From Mucilaginibacter pineti (GTDB lineage Bacteria; Bacteroidota; Bacteroidia; Sphingobacteriales; Sphingobacteriaceae): a stretch of DNA of 64,000 nucleotides. The notes beneath the pieces were generated by a model. The model saw nothing but the letters and a program-made list of their open reading frames with translations. It had not been told where the DNA came from and made no database searches. Where the stretch lies: NCBI RefSeq assembly GCF_900101875.1, contig NZ_FNAI01000013.1:124001-188000 (forward strand), in the 5' to 3' direction. Numbering within the stretch: position 1 is the stretch's first letter; the number at the start of each line of letters is the position of its first letter. The translations under genes and the position numbers were made by a program. Positions 1 through 9,174 of this stretch are shown in pieces.

Positions 1-720
1 AAACGAAAATCTTTTGTGGACTTTATTATGGCTTACCATAATATTGATGCAAGGGAGGTCGTCCGGCGGTTTAACAACAATGAAATCCTGCCCGGTGCTT
101 ATGTCCGCGCTGCAGATCTGCAACTGGCCGAAATACCCAAGGAACCGATTGTGAAAATTGGTAAACAAAGCATACTGCATACGTCATCATTACTGTGTTA
201 TCTGAAGAACAGAAGAATTGATCTGAAAGTTGCTGATCAGTACTGTTGTGAAGTGCAGTTTACTATTCATGATAAAAAGTACTATGGTATCGGCTTTAAG
301 AACAACAGCGGGGGATTTGAGATCCGCAATCCGTTTATGAAAGCTGCGGACAAAAAGGATGTTACGACCGTAGATAACGGTGCGTCTGTAGTCAGGGTTT
401 TCGAGGGGTTTATGAATTTTCTGACTTATATGACACTTCACAAAAATAACCCTCCGCAAAGCAATTATTTGATTCTGAATTCAGCGCATCTGATGCGGCG
501 TAAGGAATCATTTGATTTTATGGAAGGACATGAAAAGGCATTTCTCTATCTGGATAACGATAAGACCGGAGATTTGTATACCCATGAAGCCATTGGTGCG
601 GACGCTAAAAGGTATGAAGACAGGCGCTTTCACTATGCTACCCACGGCGATCTGAATGAATGGGCTATTGACAGGGCAGAGGAAGGCAGAGAAAGAAAAA
701 AAATATTGATCCGCCGGTAA
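1..720 (+). CDS. CHC2/toprim-type DNA primase, 5' end outside the window
   Basis: The reading frame is open to the left window edge, so the protein is truncated and the GTG at 16 is probably not the real start. The first visible residues (KRKSFVDFIMAYHN) look like the end of a CHC2 zinc-finger primase domain. A toprim domain follows: the conserved acidic segment VFEGFMNFL near residue 130 and the metal-binding segment YLDNDKTG near residue 180. Proteins of this kind sit in the mobilisation or transfer regions of Bacteroidetes conjugative elements and are thought to prime the transferred strand in the recipient. It lies about 30 bases upstream of the coupling-protein gene on the same strand, which suggests co-transcription. 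The family call is good; the role in conjugation is inferred from context. Confidence 0.8.
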   Translation, partial: KRKSFVDFIMAYHNIDAREVVRRFNNNEILPGAYVRAADLQLAEIPKEPIVKIGKQSILHTSSLLCYLKNRRIDLKVADQYCCEVQFTIHDKKYYGIGFKNNSGGFEIRNPFMKAADKKDVTTVDNGASVVRVFEGFMNFLTYMTLHKNNPPQSNYLILNSAHLMRRKESFDFMEGHEKAFLYLDNDKTGDLYTHEAIGADAKRYEDRRFHYATHGDLNEWAIDRAEEGRERKKILIRR

Positions 721-750
721 GGAAGGTTTATTACAATTTATATTTTGATC

Positions 751-2733
751 ATGCAGACAGGTGAAAACGAACAGGCGCTGAGGAAGATTCTGGATATGAC
801 CAGACTGATTGCGATAACATTACTAACCATACATTTTTACTTTTACTGTTACCAGGCCTTCCGGGCCTGGCATCTGAACGCTCCGTTTACGGATCAACTC
901 CTGGTTAATATCAGCAGAACCGGTTTGTTAAACGGATTTCAAAGTTCCAAATGCTGGCCGCTGGGCATGTTGGTCATCTCCCTTATCGGCGCGAGAGGAC
1001 GATTGGATGAAAACATAAATTTTAAGGGTGCGGTATACTATATCATTACTGGACTGACTCTATATTTTGGCAGCTGGCTGGTTCTGTCATTTCGCCTGGA
1101 GGTGGAGCTTAAAACCGCTATTTATATAGGCATCTGCAGTACCGGATTCTTGCTGATCATCACCGGCGGCACCATGCTGTCCCGGATCATTAAAAACAAC
1201 CTGAATAACAACGATATTTTCAATAACGAAAACGAGACTTTTCCGCAGGAAGAACGGCTGCTCGACAATGAGTTTTCGGTTAACCTTCCGGCGCGCTATC
1301 AGCTGAAAGGGAAATACCGCAGCTCCTGGATCAACTTTATTAATCCTGCGCGTGGTCTGCTGGTGGCCGGCAGTCCTGGCAGCGGTAAAAGTTTTTTTGT
1401 GATTCGCCATATCATTACACAGGCACTGGCCAAGCAGCACACCATGCTGGTTTATGATTTTAAGTTTCCGGATCTTTCCGTCATTACCTATAATCACTGG
1501 CTGAAGAACAGGCATAAATACGTGGTTCCTCCCAAATTTTACGCGATCAATTTTGATGATCTGACCAGAAGCAATCGCTGTAACCCTCTTGATCCGGATA
1601 CAATGATGGATATTACCGACGCAACAGAATCAGCACGTACGATCCTGCTCGGCCTTAACCGGGAATGGATTAAAAAACAAGGTGACTTCTTTGTAGAATC
1701 ACCCATTAATCTGGTAACGGCAGTCATCTGGTATTTGCGAAAGTATCGTAGCGGCCAGTATTGTACGCTGCCACACGTTATTGAATTTTTGCAGCTGGAT
1801 TATAATAGTTTATTTACACTGTTAAGACAGGAAAACGAGGTGGAGGTACTGATCAACCCTTTTGTCAATGCCTATTTAAACGACGTCATGGAGCAGCTGG
1901 AAGGTCAGATTGCCTCGGCCAAAATCGCCCTGGCACGTTTATCCTCCCCGCAGCTTTACTACGTGCTGAGTGGCAACGATTTCAAGCTGGATATCAATAA
2001 TCCTGATAACCCTAAAATTTTGTGTATCGGCAATAACCCACAGAAGATTCAGATTTACGGTGCGGTATTGTCGCTGTTTGTTAACCGCCTCGTTAAATTG
2101 GTTAACCAGAAAGGTAAACTTAAAAGTAGTCTGATCTTTGATGAATTTCCAACCGTTTACCTCAGCGGTATTGACAGTCTGATCGCTACGGCCAGAAGTA
2201 ACAAAGTAGCCACCACGCTGGCGGTGCAGGATTTGAGCCAGTTGCGGAAAGATTACGGCCGTGAGCAGGCGGACGTAATTATGGGCATCGTAGGCAACAT
2301 CATATCAGGGCAGGTTACCGGTGATACCGCCAAGCAGTTATCTGATCGAATCGGACGTATTATGCAGGAGCGGCAGAGTTTATCTGTCAATAGTGCAGAT
2401 ACTTCAATAAGCAAATCCCGGCAGCTGGAATCTGCCGTACCGGCCAGTAAAATTGCTTCGCTTTCCAGTGGTGAATTTGTAGGCATGGTAGCGGACAACC
2501 CTGATACTAAAATTGAGTTAAAAGCTTTTCATTGCGAAGTTATTAACGATATTCCGGCTCTACATGCCGAAGAGAATGCCTATAAACCGATTCCTGTGAT
2601 CCGTAAAATTACGCCTGATATGGTGCAGCGGAATTACATCCAGGTTAGGAAGGATGTACAGCAGATCGTGGAAAGCGAAATGGAGCGGCTGATGGCCGAT
2701 CCCGCGCTCGTGCATCTGATTATCCGAAAATGA
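751..2733 (+). CDS. Type IV coupling protein (MobC/TraG-like, YWFCY-domain ATPase)
   Basis: This is the inner-membrane ATPase that links the relaxosome to the type IV secretion channel. Hydrophobic segments in the first 150 residues include the motif FYFYCYQAF, which matches the N-terminal YWFCY domain of Bacteroidetes coupling proteins. A Walker A loop GSPGSGKS follows near residue 206, and a Walker B-like segment SSLIFDEFP lies near residue 460. The length (about 660 residues) is normal for the family. The frame also has a TTG at 745, but the ATG at 751 is preferred. The stop codon abuts the stop of the convergent gene within the palindrome TGATCA. It is the only coupling protein in the window, so it may serve either tra operon. 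Confidence 0.9.
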   Translation: MQTGENEQALRKILDMTRLIAITLLTIHFYFYCYQAFRAWHLNAPFTDQLLVNISRTGLLNGFQSSKCWPLGMLVISLIGARGRLDENINFKGAVYYIITGLTLYFGSWLVLSFRLEVELKTAIYIGICSTGFLLIITGGTMLSRIIKNNLNNNDIFNNENETFPQEERLLDNEFSVNLPARYQLKGKYRSSWINFINPARGLLVAGSPGSGKSFFVIRHIITQALAKQHTMLVYDFKFPDLSVITYNHWLKNRHKYVVPPKFYAINFDDLTRSNRCNPLDPDTMMDITDATESARTILLGLNREWIKKQGDFFVESPINLVTAVIWYLRKYRSGQYCTLPHVIEFLQLDYNSLFTLLRQENEVEVLINPFVNAYLNDVMEQLEGQIASAKIALARLSSPQLYYVLSGNDFKLDINNPDNPKILCIGNNPQKIQIYGAVLSLFVNRLVKLVNQKGKLKSSLIFDEFPTVYLSGIDSLIATARSNKVATTLAVQDLSQLRKDYGREQADVIMGIVGNIISGQVTGDTAKQLSDRIGRIMQERQSLSVNSADTSISKSRQLESAVPASKIASLSSGEFVGMVADNPDTKIELKAFHCEVINDIPALHAEENAYKPIPVIRKITPDMVQRNYIQVRKDVQQIVESEMERLMADPALVHLIIRK

Positions 2734-3063
2734 TCAGCGGGGATGTACACCCGAGTTAAGTTTATTGATGCAGGTGACCATATCCTCGAATTTAGCAAAG
2801 TGTTTGGTACCTCTGGCGATCCATGTTTTCTTATGATCGTCGAAAAACAATATGCCGGCGTCGAAGTTCGGCTGTAACATGTATAACCATTCATCGCCGG
2901 CAGTCCTTGTGTTTTTTACATCTTTGCGTGATAAAATCACACCGTACCGGTAAAAAGCGGAGCTCCCGATTGCCCGGATATGATACGTCTGTAACAGGTC
3001 CGGAAATAGATCATTATCAGTCAGCAACCGGATCGGCCGTTCAGAAAATTTACCGGAAAGCAA
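2734..3063 (-). CDS. Hypothetical protein, 109 residues
   Basis: No family was recognised. The composition is that of a soluble folded protein, with no signal peptide or membrane segment. It carries an aromatic, charged central part (FYRYGVILSRKDVKN, FFDDHKKTWIARGTKHF). The gene is convergent with the coupling-protein gene, and the two stop codons touch. Its start lies within 10 bases of the first possible start of the small plus-strand gene that follows, so the two would have to share a very short divergent control region, or one start lies further in. It is preferred over the overlapping plus-strand frame at 2823-3152 because its composition looks more like a protein. Confidence 0.55.
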   Translation of the reverse strand: MLSGKFSERPIRLLTDNDLFPDLLQTYHIRAIGSSAFYRYGVILSRKDVKNTRTAGDEWLYMLQPNFDAGILFFDDHKKTWIARGTKHFAKFEDMVTCINKLNSGVHPR

Positions 3064-3066
3064 ACC

Positions 3067-3315
3067 TTGCTGATCCGGAAGAGGGGGGCAGTAAGTCTAA
3101 TTGCTGCGGTGCACGATACGCTCTGTTATTTAAAGACAGAAGAGCCACTTGAGATGATCACACTGCTACTCATGGTTCAGGATATAGAAGACCATATTAA
3201 CGGAACCCCGACGATTAACAAGCTGGCAGATTTTGCGTCTTATCAGGCCTTGGAACAGGATGATAAAGCCCATCTGGAACGATTATGGCAACTCAAAGAG
3301 CGAATGGACATCTGA
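3067..3315 (+). CDS. Small hypothetical protein, start uncertain
   Basis: The C-terminal 55-70 residues look like a real soluble, helix-rich protein (QDIEDHINGTPTINKLADF, ALEQDDKAHLERLWQLKERM). The first part of the frame (MLIRKRGAVSLIAA) does not, and its start codon would be TTG. A GTG at 3109 (69 residues) or an ATG at 3154 (54 residues) is equally possible. It ends three bases before the stop of the convergent integrase gene. No family was recognised. It could also be the remnant of a longer gene. Confidence 0.4.
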   Translation: MLIRKRGAVSLIAAVHDTLCYLKTEEPLEMITLLLMVQDIEDHINGTPTINKLADFASYQALEQDDKAHLERLWQLKERMDI

Positions 3316-3318
3316 CAG

Positions 3319-4572
3319 CTAATTGCAGTTAACGCCGACAGGTAGACCTGCAAATCCATTTTGACTTAAGCGCACTTTCAGTAAAGCCATATCTTCCCGG
3401 ATCACCTCATCACTAAGCCGGGCATAATGTTCAGTCTGCTGAATAGATTTGTGGCCCAGTAGTTTAGAGACCGTATTCAGTGGTACGCCATTGGCCAGTG
3501 TTACCGTAGTGGCAAAAGTATGGCGGGCGATATGAAAAGTCAGCCTTTTGGTGATGCTGCAGAGCAGTGCGATTTCCTTCAGGTAACAATTCATTTTCTG
3601 ATTGGACAATACCGGCAGCACCAGCATACCTGCTTTGCATTTGGGATGATTCCGGTAACGCTCTATGATTCGGCGAGCTTCCGGGAGTAATGGCAGCCGG
3701 GTCGGTGAATCGGTCTTCCGGCGTCTGGTGCGAATCCAAAGCTCTCCGTCGTTTTCTTCCGCTATCTCCGCGCGGGTTAACTGCCTTACGTCTATCCAGG
3801 CCAGTCCTGTATAGCAGCTGAAGAGAAAAATGTCCCTGACCAGTTCCAGTCTCGGTGACGGCATAACACTTATTGCCAGGGTCCGGAGTTCGGCAGCATT
3901 TAGTGGAATACGCCGTACTTCCCTGAGCTTCATTTTAAAGCCGAGGAAGGGATTCGCCGGCAGCCAGCCCTTCAGAACACATTGCAGTACGATTTTACGC
4001 ACATTAGAAATATATTTCATGGCTGAGTTATGGGCACAGTGACGGTTGCTTTTGAGATAAAACTCAAAATCCTTGACAAATTCATAGTTGAGCTCCCGGA
4101 GGTCCAGGTCGTCCTGCTCATATTTCCAGCGGATAAATGCACGGGTATGTGCCATCGCCGTTTTAAAACGCGTGCAGGTAGCCGGCGCATATTCCCTGCC
4201 CACCAGTTGCGCCATATGGTTGTTATGCTCACCAAAGACGGCTAACAGTGTATGGTTCTGGTTTTTGCCGGTGATCCTGTTTTTAAGTGCAACCGCAGTA
4301 ATAGGTTTGCCGGCGCTAAGCAGGGCGGTGCGTTCTTCGTAGATCCTGGCAGTGAGGGTATCCAAAAAACTATTGAGTATACGCGCGTCCTCCCGATTAC
4401 CGGTGGCGCGCCCGCTCCCCTGGTGCCAGCGGTCGGTGTACCAGTGCATTCTGGTCGATAGTTCTCTGGCCACGCCGTTAACCGTAATCCGCAGATAAAC
4501 GTGTTTGACCGTCTGCTTCCGCCCGCCGGAGGTTTTTAAAAAGAAGAGCAGTCCGAAGCTATTTTCCAGCAT
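3319..4572 (-). CDS. Tyrosine site-specific recombinase (Bacteroidetes ICE integrase)
   Basis: The N-terminus MLENSFGLLFFLK and the segment VYLRITVNG are typical of the arm-binding domain of Bacteroidetes transposon integrases. A SAM-like core-binding domain follows (residues ~105-210), then the catalytic domain. Visible catalytic residues are a Lys in the beta-hairpin (RRRKTDSPTRLPLL), HIAR with His347 and Arg350, His374 in LLGHKS and the nucleophile Tyr383 in EHYARL. The position that normally carries the first catalytic arginine reads CYTGLAWID, with Ala after TGL; loss of this arginine is known in CTnDOT-type integrases (IntDOT). The gene is the last of tra operon A and overlaps the preceding HTH gene by 14 bases, so it may be transcribed with the transfer genes. 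It probably inserts and excises this element. Confidence 0.92.
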   Translation of the reverse strand: MLENSFGLLFFLKTSGGRKQTVKHVYLRITVNGVARELSTRMHWYTDRWHQGSGRATGNREDARILNSFLDTLTARIYEERTALLSAGKPITAVALKNRITGKNQNHTLLAVFGEHNNHMAQLVGREYAPATCTRFKTAMAHTRAFIRWKYEQDDLDLRELNYEFVKDFEFYLKSNRHCAHNSAMKYISNVRKIVLQCVLKGWLPANPFLGFKMKLREVRRIPLNAAELRTLAISVMPSPRLELVRDIFLFSCYTGLAWIDVRQLTRAEIAEENDGELWIRTRRRKTDSPTRLPLLPEARRIIERYRNHPKCKAGMLVLPVLSNQKMNCYLKEIALLCSITKRLTFHIARHTFATTVTLANGVPLNTVSKLLGHKSIQQTEHYARLSDEVIREDMALLKVRLSQNGFAGLPVGVNCN

Positions 4573-4864
4573 AATTTCCCGGATTAGACGCTGTGGTAGC
4601 GTTATTTTGAAATAAACCGTTCAGATCTTTAAGGCTGTAATAATAAGAGCCGCCGAGCCGCTGAAACCCGAGCCTGCCAGATATGCGCAGGTTCTGCAGT
4701 GTCCCTGGAGAAACGTCCAGCATCCGACGGGCAACCGGGCTTTTTACCCATTCCACCGGCATGTCTTTTCCGACAACCGTTGGCCTGTCATTCAGTAACG
4801 CTTTTATATCGTTGAGGAGCTGCAACCTGAACTGGCGCAGGTCATCTAATGTGATCATTTCCAT
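4559..4864 (-). CDS. Helix-turn-helix DNA-binding protein (excisionase-like)
   Basis: An N-terminal helix (LDDLRQFRLQLLNDIKALL) is followed by a winged HTH of the MerR/excisionase type: VARRMLDVSPGTLQNLRISGRL, then a wing (GGSYYYSLKDL). Small Bacteroidetes proteins of this type act as recombination directionality factors or regulators next to integrases. The 14-base overlap with the integrase start fits that. A clear homologue occupies the same relative position after tra operon B (63296-63568). The function as an excisionase is inferred. Confidence 0.75.
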   Translation of the reverse strand: MEMITLDDLRQFRLQLLNDIKALLNDRPTVVGKDMPVEWVKSPVARRMLDVSPGTLQNLRISGRLGFQRLGGSYYYSLKDLNGLFQNNATTASNPGNYAGK

Positions 4865-4885
4865 TTCACTTATCTTTATTTTTTA

Positions 4886-5182
4886 TCACTTCTTTTCAGG
4901 CCGTACAAGATACACCCGGCTACCTCTATTCCTATCGTAGGATGGTTCATAACGCAGGTAGCCATAACGGTGCAGATCACGTACACATTTGTGATAGGTT
5001 GTACTCGCCGTAATGCGGGCCAGTTGCATGATTTCGTGGCTAAAAGCCTGAAACGGGTTCGGCTTTTTGTGCGCCCGCCAGTACTCTGTCAATGCTGCAT
5101 AAATGCCAATATGCGTAACACTGATCCTGGGGTCACGCTGCACGGCCTCAAAAAATGTCGCTAATGGATCTTTCGGTTTCAT
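4886..5182 (-). CDS. Small winged-helix-like protein of the tra operon
   Basis: The protein has 98 residues. The segment ISVTHIGIYAALTEYW, the recognition-helix-like TASTTYHKCVRDLHRYGYLRY and a basic C-terminal wing (YDRNRGSRVYLV) suggest a winged-helix DNA-binding fold like that of replication or regulatory proteins. The start ATG shares one base with the stop of the upstream gene (TAATG), so translation is likely coupled. Homologues follow tra operon B at 62994-63278 and, more distantly, 63565-63855. No named family was recognised with certainty; regulation of transfer or replication is inference. Confidence 0.65.
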   Translation of the reverse strand: MKPKDPLATFFEAVQRDPRISVTHIGIYAALTEYWRAHKKPNPFQAFSHEIMQLARITASTTYHKCVRDLHRYGYLRYEPSYDRNRGSRVYLVRPEKK

Positions 5183-6699
5183 TATGCTTTTAATCTCGTT
5201 TTTCGCTGTTTGCCCGGTGTCACGTTTTGCTGCGGCACCTCTTTTCGGCTGTTGATATCTATGATTTTACCATTGCCATTCTGGCACAATGACTTCCCTT
5301 GATTATCCGTGATGCTGATGTTATCCGTTCTGCTATCGAGCTGCAGTATGGTACTTGTTTTCTTTCCATTGATGTTCAGGCTTGCGGTGACTTTTTTGCC
5401 ATCGAGCAAACCGTCGGTCATCTCTTTCTCTTTGCCGGGTTGATATACTTTAAATCCGGGAAGTGCGGCTACGCGGCGTTCATAAAACGACAGGTCTTCC
5501 GCGCGGCTGGTATTGATCCGGTACTCGCCGTCCCTGACGTCATTGAAGTCCATTTTCGCCCACTTTGGTCCGGTGTTTATACCCAGGCGCTTAGTATTTT
5601 CCAGATAGACTCCGCCACCCGAGATAAGAGTCGCCATCTGTTCTTTGGTATAATTGATCCCCTTGCGGCAATCGAAGGTCCGTGTTCGGGATTCGGCTGG
5701 ATTTTTAAGATCAGTATAGCTGGCTTCGACTTTTTGCAGTGAGGTTTTTTCGTGACGATTTTTACCAGGCCCAAATACCAGGGTATAGTCAACTGACTTA
5801 CCGTTACCCAGGTCCTTGGAGTCGTTCATTTTAAATTCGTAATGTCCGCGATTAATCCTTTGATCGACCTTGATCAGAAATTTGACGAAGCCGGAGCTAA
5901 TCAGCTGATGGCTGACAGTGTTATTTTTATGGCCCGGTTTGGCCCGGGTTACATCTTTGACTACCGGCGCAATATTTTCTTTCATATTGGTGAAGCGGTT
6001 TCCAATCGTCTCAAACAATTTGCGGAACCGGAAACCCTTGCCGTAGAATGCTTCTTCCAGTTCTTTCTTTTCCATTGCTATCCCTCGTAGCTGGCCTCGT
6101 TCAGTCAGATCGGAAGTGCCACGGTAACGGCTTAACACATCCTTATAGCCATTTATTTTTTCCCTGGTTTGGAGCCGTTCTAGTGTTTCAGGAGATACAC
6201 GTTTGGCAAATACTTTGGCAAGTCTGTACGCACGCCCATCTATGATGGCCATTTCAGCAGTAATGCGCGTTTCAGACTGACCTCCCAATTTCTTTTTACC
6301 TGCGTTACGCACCATTTTAGTTGCGCTGATTCCAGAGATTTCTTCTGACTTTTTCGGCGTTGGGGATTCGGCTACGGTAGTTTGCATTGCGGGAGTATCA
6401 ACCGTCGCCTTGGAATCCTGGCTGACGGTAGGTTTTATAACATCCAGAACTGGCCCTCTACCTTCTGCCATGGCCAACATAGCCTCATCATAAAGATCTA
6501 ACTGCTTTAATGGCAGATTTGCTTTTTGGGGTTGCTGAACTGCCGCAACCGGTTGTGTCTGATTTTCTGCCACCTGCACTTCCGGATTTTCAGATGGTTG
6601 TGCGACCTTCGGTGCTGCCGGAGTTTGCTTAGGGGCATTCGTTTGACCCGTAATTTTCGGTTGTTGATTTGCAGTTATTTCAGCTGATTGATTTTCCAT
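5182..6699 (-). CDS. Large accessory protein with DUF3945-like C-terminal region
   Basis: The first ~130 residues are low-complexity, rich in Gln, Pro and Ala, and probably disordered. The middle (residues ~150-330) is basic and mostly helical. The C-terminal ~170 residues (from GINYTKEQMATLISGGGVYL) show repeated short beta/loop units ending in TASLNINGKKTSTILQLD, which resemble the DUF3945 module of Bacteroidetes conjugative elements. The shorter protein at 62121-62966 has the same C-terminal pattern and holds the same place in operon B. The biochemical role is unknown. Its position after traN and before the DNA-binding genes is conserved between the operons. Confidence 0.6.
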   Translation of the reverse strand: MENQSAEITANQQPKITGQTNAPKQTPAAPKVAQPSENPEVQVAENQTQPVAAVQQPQKANLPLKQLDLYDEAMLAMAEGRGPVLDVIKPTVSQDSKATVDTPAMQTTVAESPTPKKSEEISGISATKMVRNAGKKKLGGQSETRITAEMAIIDGRAYRLAKVFAKRVSPETLERLQTREKINGYKDVLSRYRGTSDLTERGQLRGIAMEKKELEEAFYGKGFRFRKLFETIGNRFTNMKENIAPVVKDVTRAKPGHKNNTVSHQLISSGFVKFLIKVDQRINRGHYEFKMNDSKDLGNGKSVDYTLVFGPGKNRHEKTSLQKVEASYTDLKNPAESRTRTFDCRKGINYTKEQMATLISGGGVYLENTKRLGINTGPKWAKMDFNDVRDGEYRINTSRAEDLSFYERRVAALPGFKVYQPGKEKEMTDGLLDGKKVTASLNINGKKTSTILQLDSRTDNISITDNQGKSLCQNGNGKIIDINSRKEVPQQNVTPGKQRKTRLKA

Positions 6700-6782
6700 T
6701 TGATCAATTTTAATTTACATTGAACAGGCGTAGCTTTTGACTCCACCTTTTTGCTGTGCGGCAGAAAGAAAATAAGCCCTGA

Positions 6783-7622
6783 TTAAATCGAAACGGCGTG
6801 CACCAACTGACCGTTTTTTAGCTGCAGTGTGAGATTTCTGGCACCGCGCAGTTCAGTTAACTGGATCTGGAGTTCTTTTTTATCCTGAATGGTGAATTTG
6901 GGGATCGCCACCACGACGGTTTGTTTCGAATGGCCGTGGATGACGCGGGCATTGCCAAGTACCTGCCGTGGCTTAAGTTCGAGCTCCTGATGAGCGGTCC
7001 TCCTGGCAATTTCCAAATCACGGATGAAAAAGCGGAGCTGATCCACATCATAGCCAATATCTGAACGGTTTTCCAGTTCCAGTTGAAAATAAAAGAGATC
7101 GTCTTTAACATAAAGTCCGCGAAGCTGCATACGGGCATCATTGTTTTTTGCTTTGATGCCGCTTAGCAATGGATTTTTAGCAGATATGGTTTCTGCGATT
7201 CCTTTCACCTGCGCTTCATTATCTTCGGCTAAGGAAAACTGCACGAGGCCTTTGTCCGGACGATTATTTTCCAGGCGAACGTTGAGTTGTTGCGGTTGAA
7301 TGGCATAATCTACCACGAAAGAATACAACTGTCCATCAGCAGTAATCACAGTGAGATTAGTTTGCGGAAAGCGTTCCTTCCCGGCTTTTACCTGAAGTAC
7401 ATTTTCAACGCCGCCGGCTTTCTGCACCAAAATATCCCTGCTGCCTTTGTCTACACTTTTGATGGCATAAGGAAAAATCAGGTTGGTCGTTTTATAACAT
7501 GATACGGCAAGACCAGCAGGATTGCGGGTGTCGGTTACCCTGATGCTGGCTGTCTGAGCGAACATACCCTGATGCGTCAGGAAGAATAATAATGCGGTTA
7601 TTGCAACACAAATCTTTTTCAT
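6783..7622 (-). CDS. traN: Conjugative transposon protein TraN (DUF4138, VirB9-like)
   Basis: A signal peptide (MKKICVAITALLFFLTHQG, ending MFAQ) is followed by a periplasmic beta-rich protein of 279 residues, the usual TraN length. The C-terminal half has the family's pattern of alternating hydrophobic beta strands: LRGLYVKDDLFYFQLELENR, then IGYDVDQLRFFIRDLE and VIHGHSKQTVVVAIPKF. TraN is the VirB9-like part of the outer-membrane core complex and pairs with TraM. The gene lies 20 bases downstream of traM. No equivalent follows traM in operon B within this window. Confidence 0.92.
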   Translation of the reverse strand: MKKICVAITALLFFLTHQGMFAQTASIRVTDTRNPAGLAVSCYKTTNLIFPYAIKSVDKGSRDILVQKAGGVENVLQVKAGKERFPQTNLTVITADGQLYSFVVDYAIQPQQLNVRLENNRPDKGLVQFSLAEDNEAQVKGIAETISAKNPLLSGIKAKNNDARMQLRGLYVKDDLFYFQLELENRSDIGYDVDQLRFFIRDLEIARRTAHQELELKPRQVLGNARVIHGHSKQTVVVAIPKFTIQDKKELQIQLTELRGARNLTLQLKNGQLVHAVSI

Positions 7623-7643
7623 CTTTTCAATTTTTAGAGTTTA

Positions 7644-8906
7644 TTAATCTTTTTGTTTTTCATCTTTCAATAGGATATGATATCCGGCCTTAACACAGAC
7701 TTTGATCAACCTGATTTTCTTGCCGATAAAGCTTTTAGCCGCTTGAATACCTGCATCCATCGCCTGCATGCTGATGGACGGATCCATACTGCTGAGACCG
7801 ATACCCTGTAAAGCATCACCGGAAGCTTCCTTGGCAACGTCACGGCCAATGGCACCGGGGATATGGATGCCATCGAGCCCATCCAGATCACAGACTGAAA
7901 GGCTTACCGGATACAGGCCATTACCATAGCGCAGACTGGTTACGTTGACCATCATGCGCTCTCCGCTGAGGTTCACCGTGCCGTAGACGAAGGTGTTGCG
8001 TGGGATCAGCTGGCCGTTCACATACACATCGTTCAGCAGTTTCAGTTTAATAATAGCGCCGCTGACCAGTGTCTGGGATTCGCAGGTGGCCGCTTCAATC
8101 GTATTCTGCAGGGCTGGGATTGACGGCTTTTCATTCAGTGAAAAAAAACCGTTGCCGCCTTTCGTGGCGGTTCCGGGAGCCTGATTGTCCAGTAGCGTTA
8201 CCGGATCCCGTCTGAATGTGGTGGAAACGCCGAAAACCTGACCGCGGGATCTTGCCGACGCTTCGCGAAGACGGGACTGTGCCCGTCCGGGTTGCGTGAT
8301 ATCCATGACCTGGTTCAGCATGTTGCTGATCTGCGTCATCTCAGGATCACCTGAGCCCGAGCTTTGCATGGATGTCATCATCGCCTGCAGCCGGTCAATA
8401 TCGGCCTTGTTGCTGGCGCTGCTGCCGCTTGTTGCGGGTGCATCAGCAGGAGGACCGGTATTCGTTGAATTAGCGTTGATCGCTGCATTGAGTTCAGCAA
8501 GTTTCTGCTGGAGCCTAACCTCGCTTGGATCAGCCGGGCGGGAGCTGCCCTGAAGACGATTGAAATTAGTACCCGCAGCAGGGTCAGTGCCGTAATGATT
8601 TCCACTTGTATCCAGTTTGTTATAGGGATCATCCTGGTAGCTTCCGGCTTTTTTTAAGGAATCCTGGCGCGACTGGTCATAAAATGCCATTTTATCCATC
8701 GTTGTGTCTGCCTCATTCATGGCGGAGGGCAAGGTGGTATTAATGCCTTTCACCTTAACGGTGTTTTGTGTTTGCGTACCGTTTCCGCCACCGAGCAATT
8801 TAAAACCCAGCAGTACAAAGGGCAGAATAATGAGCGGTACCACAAAAAGAAAACGCCGCTGGCTGAGATAGGCCGCCGAATGGGGTTGTTTTTCAGTTAT
8901 ATTCAT
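7644..8906 (-). CDS. traM: Conjugative transposon protein TraM (VirB10-like)
   Basis: One N-terminal transmembrane helix (FLFVVPLIILPFVLLGFKLL) is followed by a long polar linker (residues ~45-230, rich in Ser, Ala and Asn) and a conserved C-terminal domain. That domain has the family signature: KLLNDVYVNGQLIPRNTFVY and the continuation VNLSGERMMVNVTSLRY. This is the VirB10-like protein that spans the envelope and contacts TraN. The protein is 420 residues long; the operon B homologue is about 50 residues shorter, mainly in the linker. Confidence 0.93.
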   Translation of the reverse strand: MNITEKQPHSAAYLSQRRFLFVVPLIILPFVLLGFKLLGGGNGTQTQNTVKVKGINTTLPSAMNEADTTMDKMAFYDQSRQDSLKKAGSYQDDPYNKLDTSGNHYGTDPAAGTNFNRLQGSSRPADPSEVRLQQKLAELNAAINANSTNTGPPADAPATSGSSASNKADIDRLQAMMTSMQSSGSGDPEMTQISNMLNQVMDITQPGRAQSRLREASARSRGQVFGVSTTFRRDPVTLLDNQAPGTATKGGNGFFSLNEKPSIPALQNTIEAATCESQTLVSGAIIKLKLLNDVYVNGQLIPRNTFVYGTVNLSGERMMVNVTSLRYGNGLYPVSLSVCDLDGLDGIHIPGAIGRDVAKEASGDALQGIGLSSMDPSISMQAMDAGIQAAKSFIGKKIRLIKVCVKAGYHILLKDEKQKD

Positions 8907-8938
8907 CTTATTAAGTTTTACGGGTTATTATTAATTGC

Positions 8939-9172
8939 TCAGCGGATAACTCCGCGAATAATCAGGTACAAGCACCAGCAGGCAGCGATCATTCCGGCCA
9001 CGATCAGGATGGCTTTTTTCTGGTACAGCGGGCGGGGATTGACCAGCCGGTCCAGCCGGGCAGCACAGCTAGATTTCATTGATAAGATGCGATCCGCCAT
9101 TGTCTCCGCCAGCTTTTCGGCGGCCGGATGCAACCGGGTGGTATTTTCTTTTTTTCTGATCAGTTTGAACAT
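8939..9172 (-). CDS. Small membrane protein in the traL position
   Basis: The protein has 77 residues: a basic N-terminal half (KLIRKKENTTRLHPAAEKL) and one C-terminal transmembrane helix (KKAILIVAGMIAACWCLYLI). The frame could open at a GTG at 9178, overlapping the traK stop, but the ATG at 9172 lies just after that stop and is preferred. Its place between traK and traM is where Bacteroides elements carry traL, so TraL is the likely identity; sequence alone does not settle it. Operon B has no counterpart: there traK and traM are only 14 bases apart. Confidence 0.65.
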   Translation of the reverse strand: MFKLIRKKENTTRLHPAAEKLAETMADRILSMKSSCAARLDRLVNPRPLYQKKAILIVAGMIAACWCLYLIIRGVIR

Positions 9173-9174
9173 CT

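Noticed and set aside
2823..3152. Plus-strand 109-codon frame
   Set aside because: Overlaps the more protein-like minus-strand gene at 2734-3063; basic and cysteine/serine-rich like a random frame.
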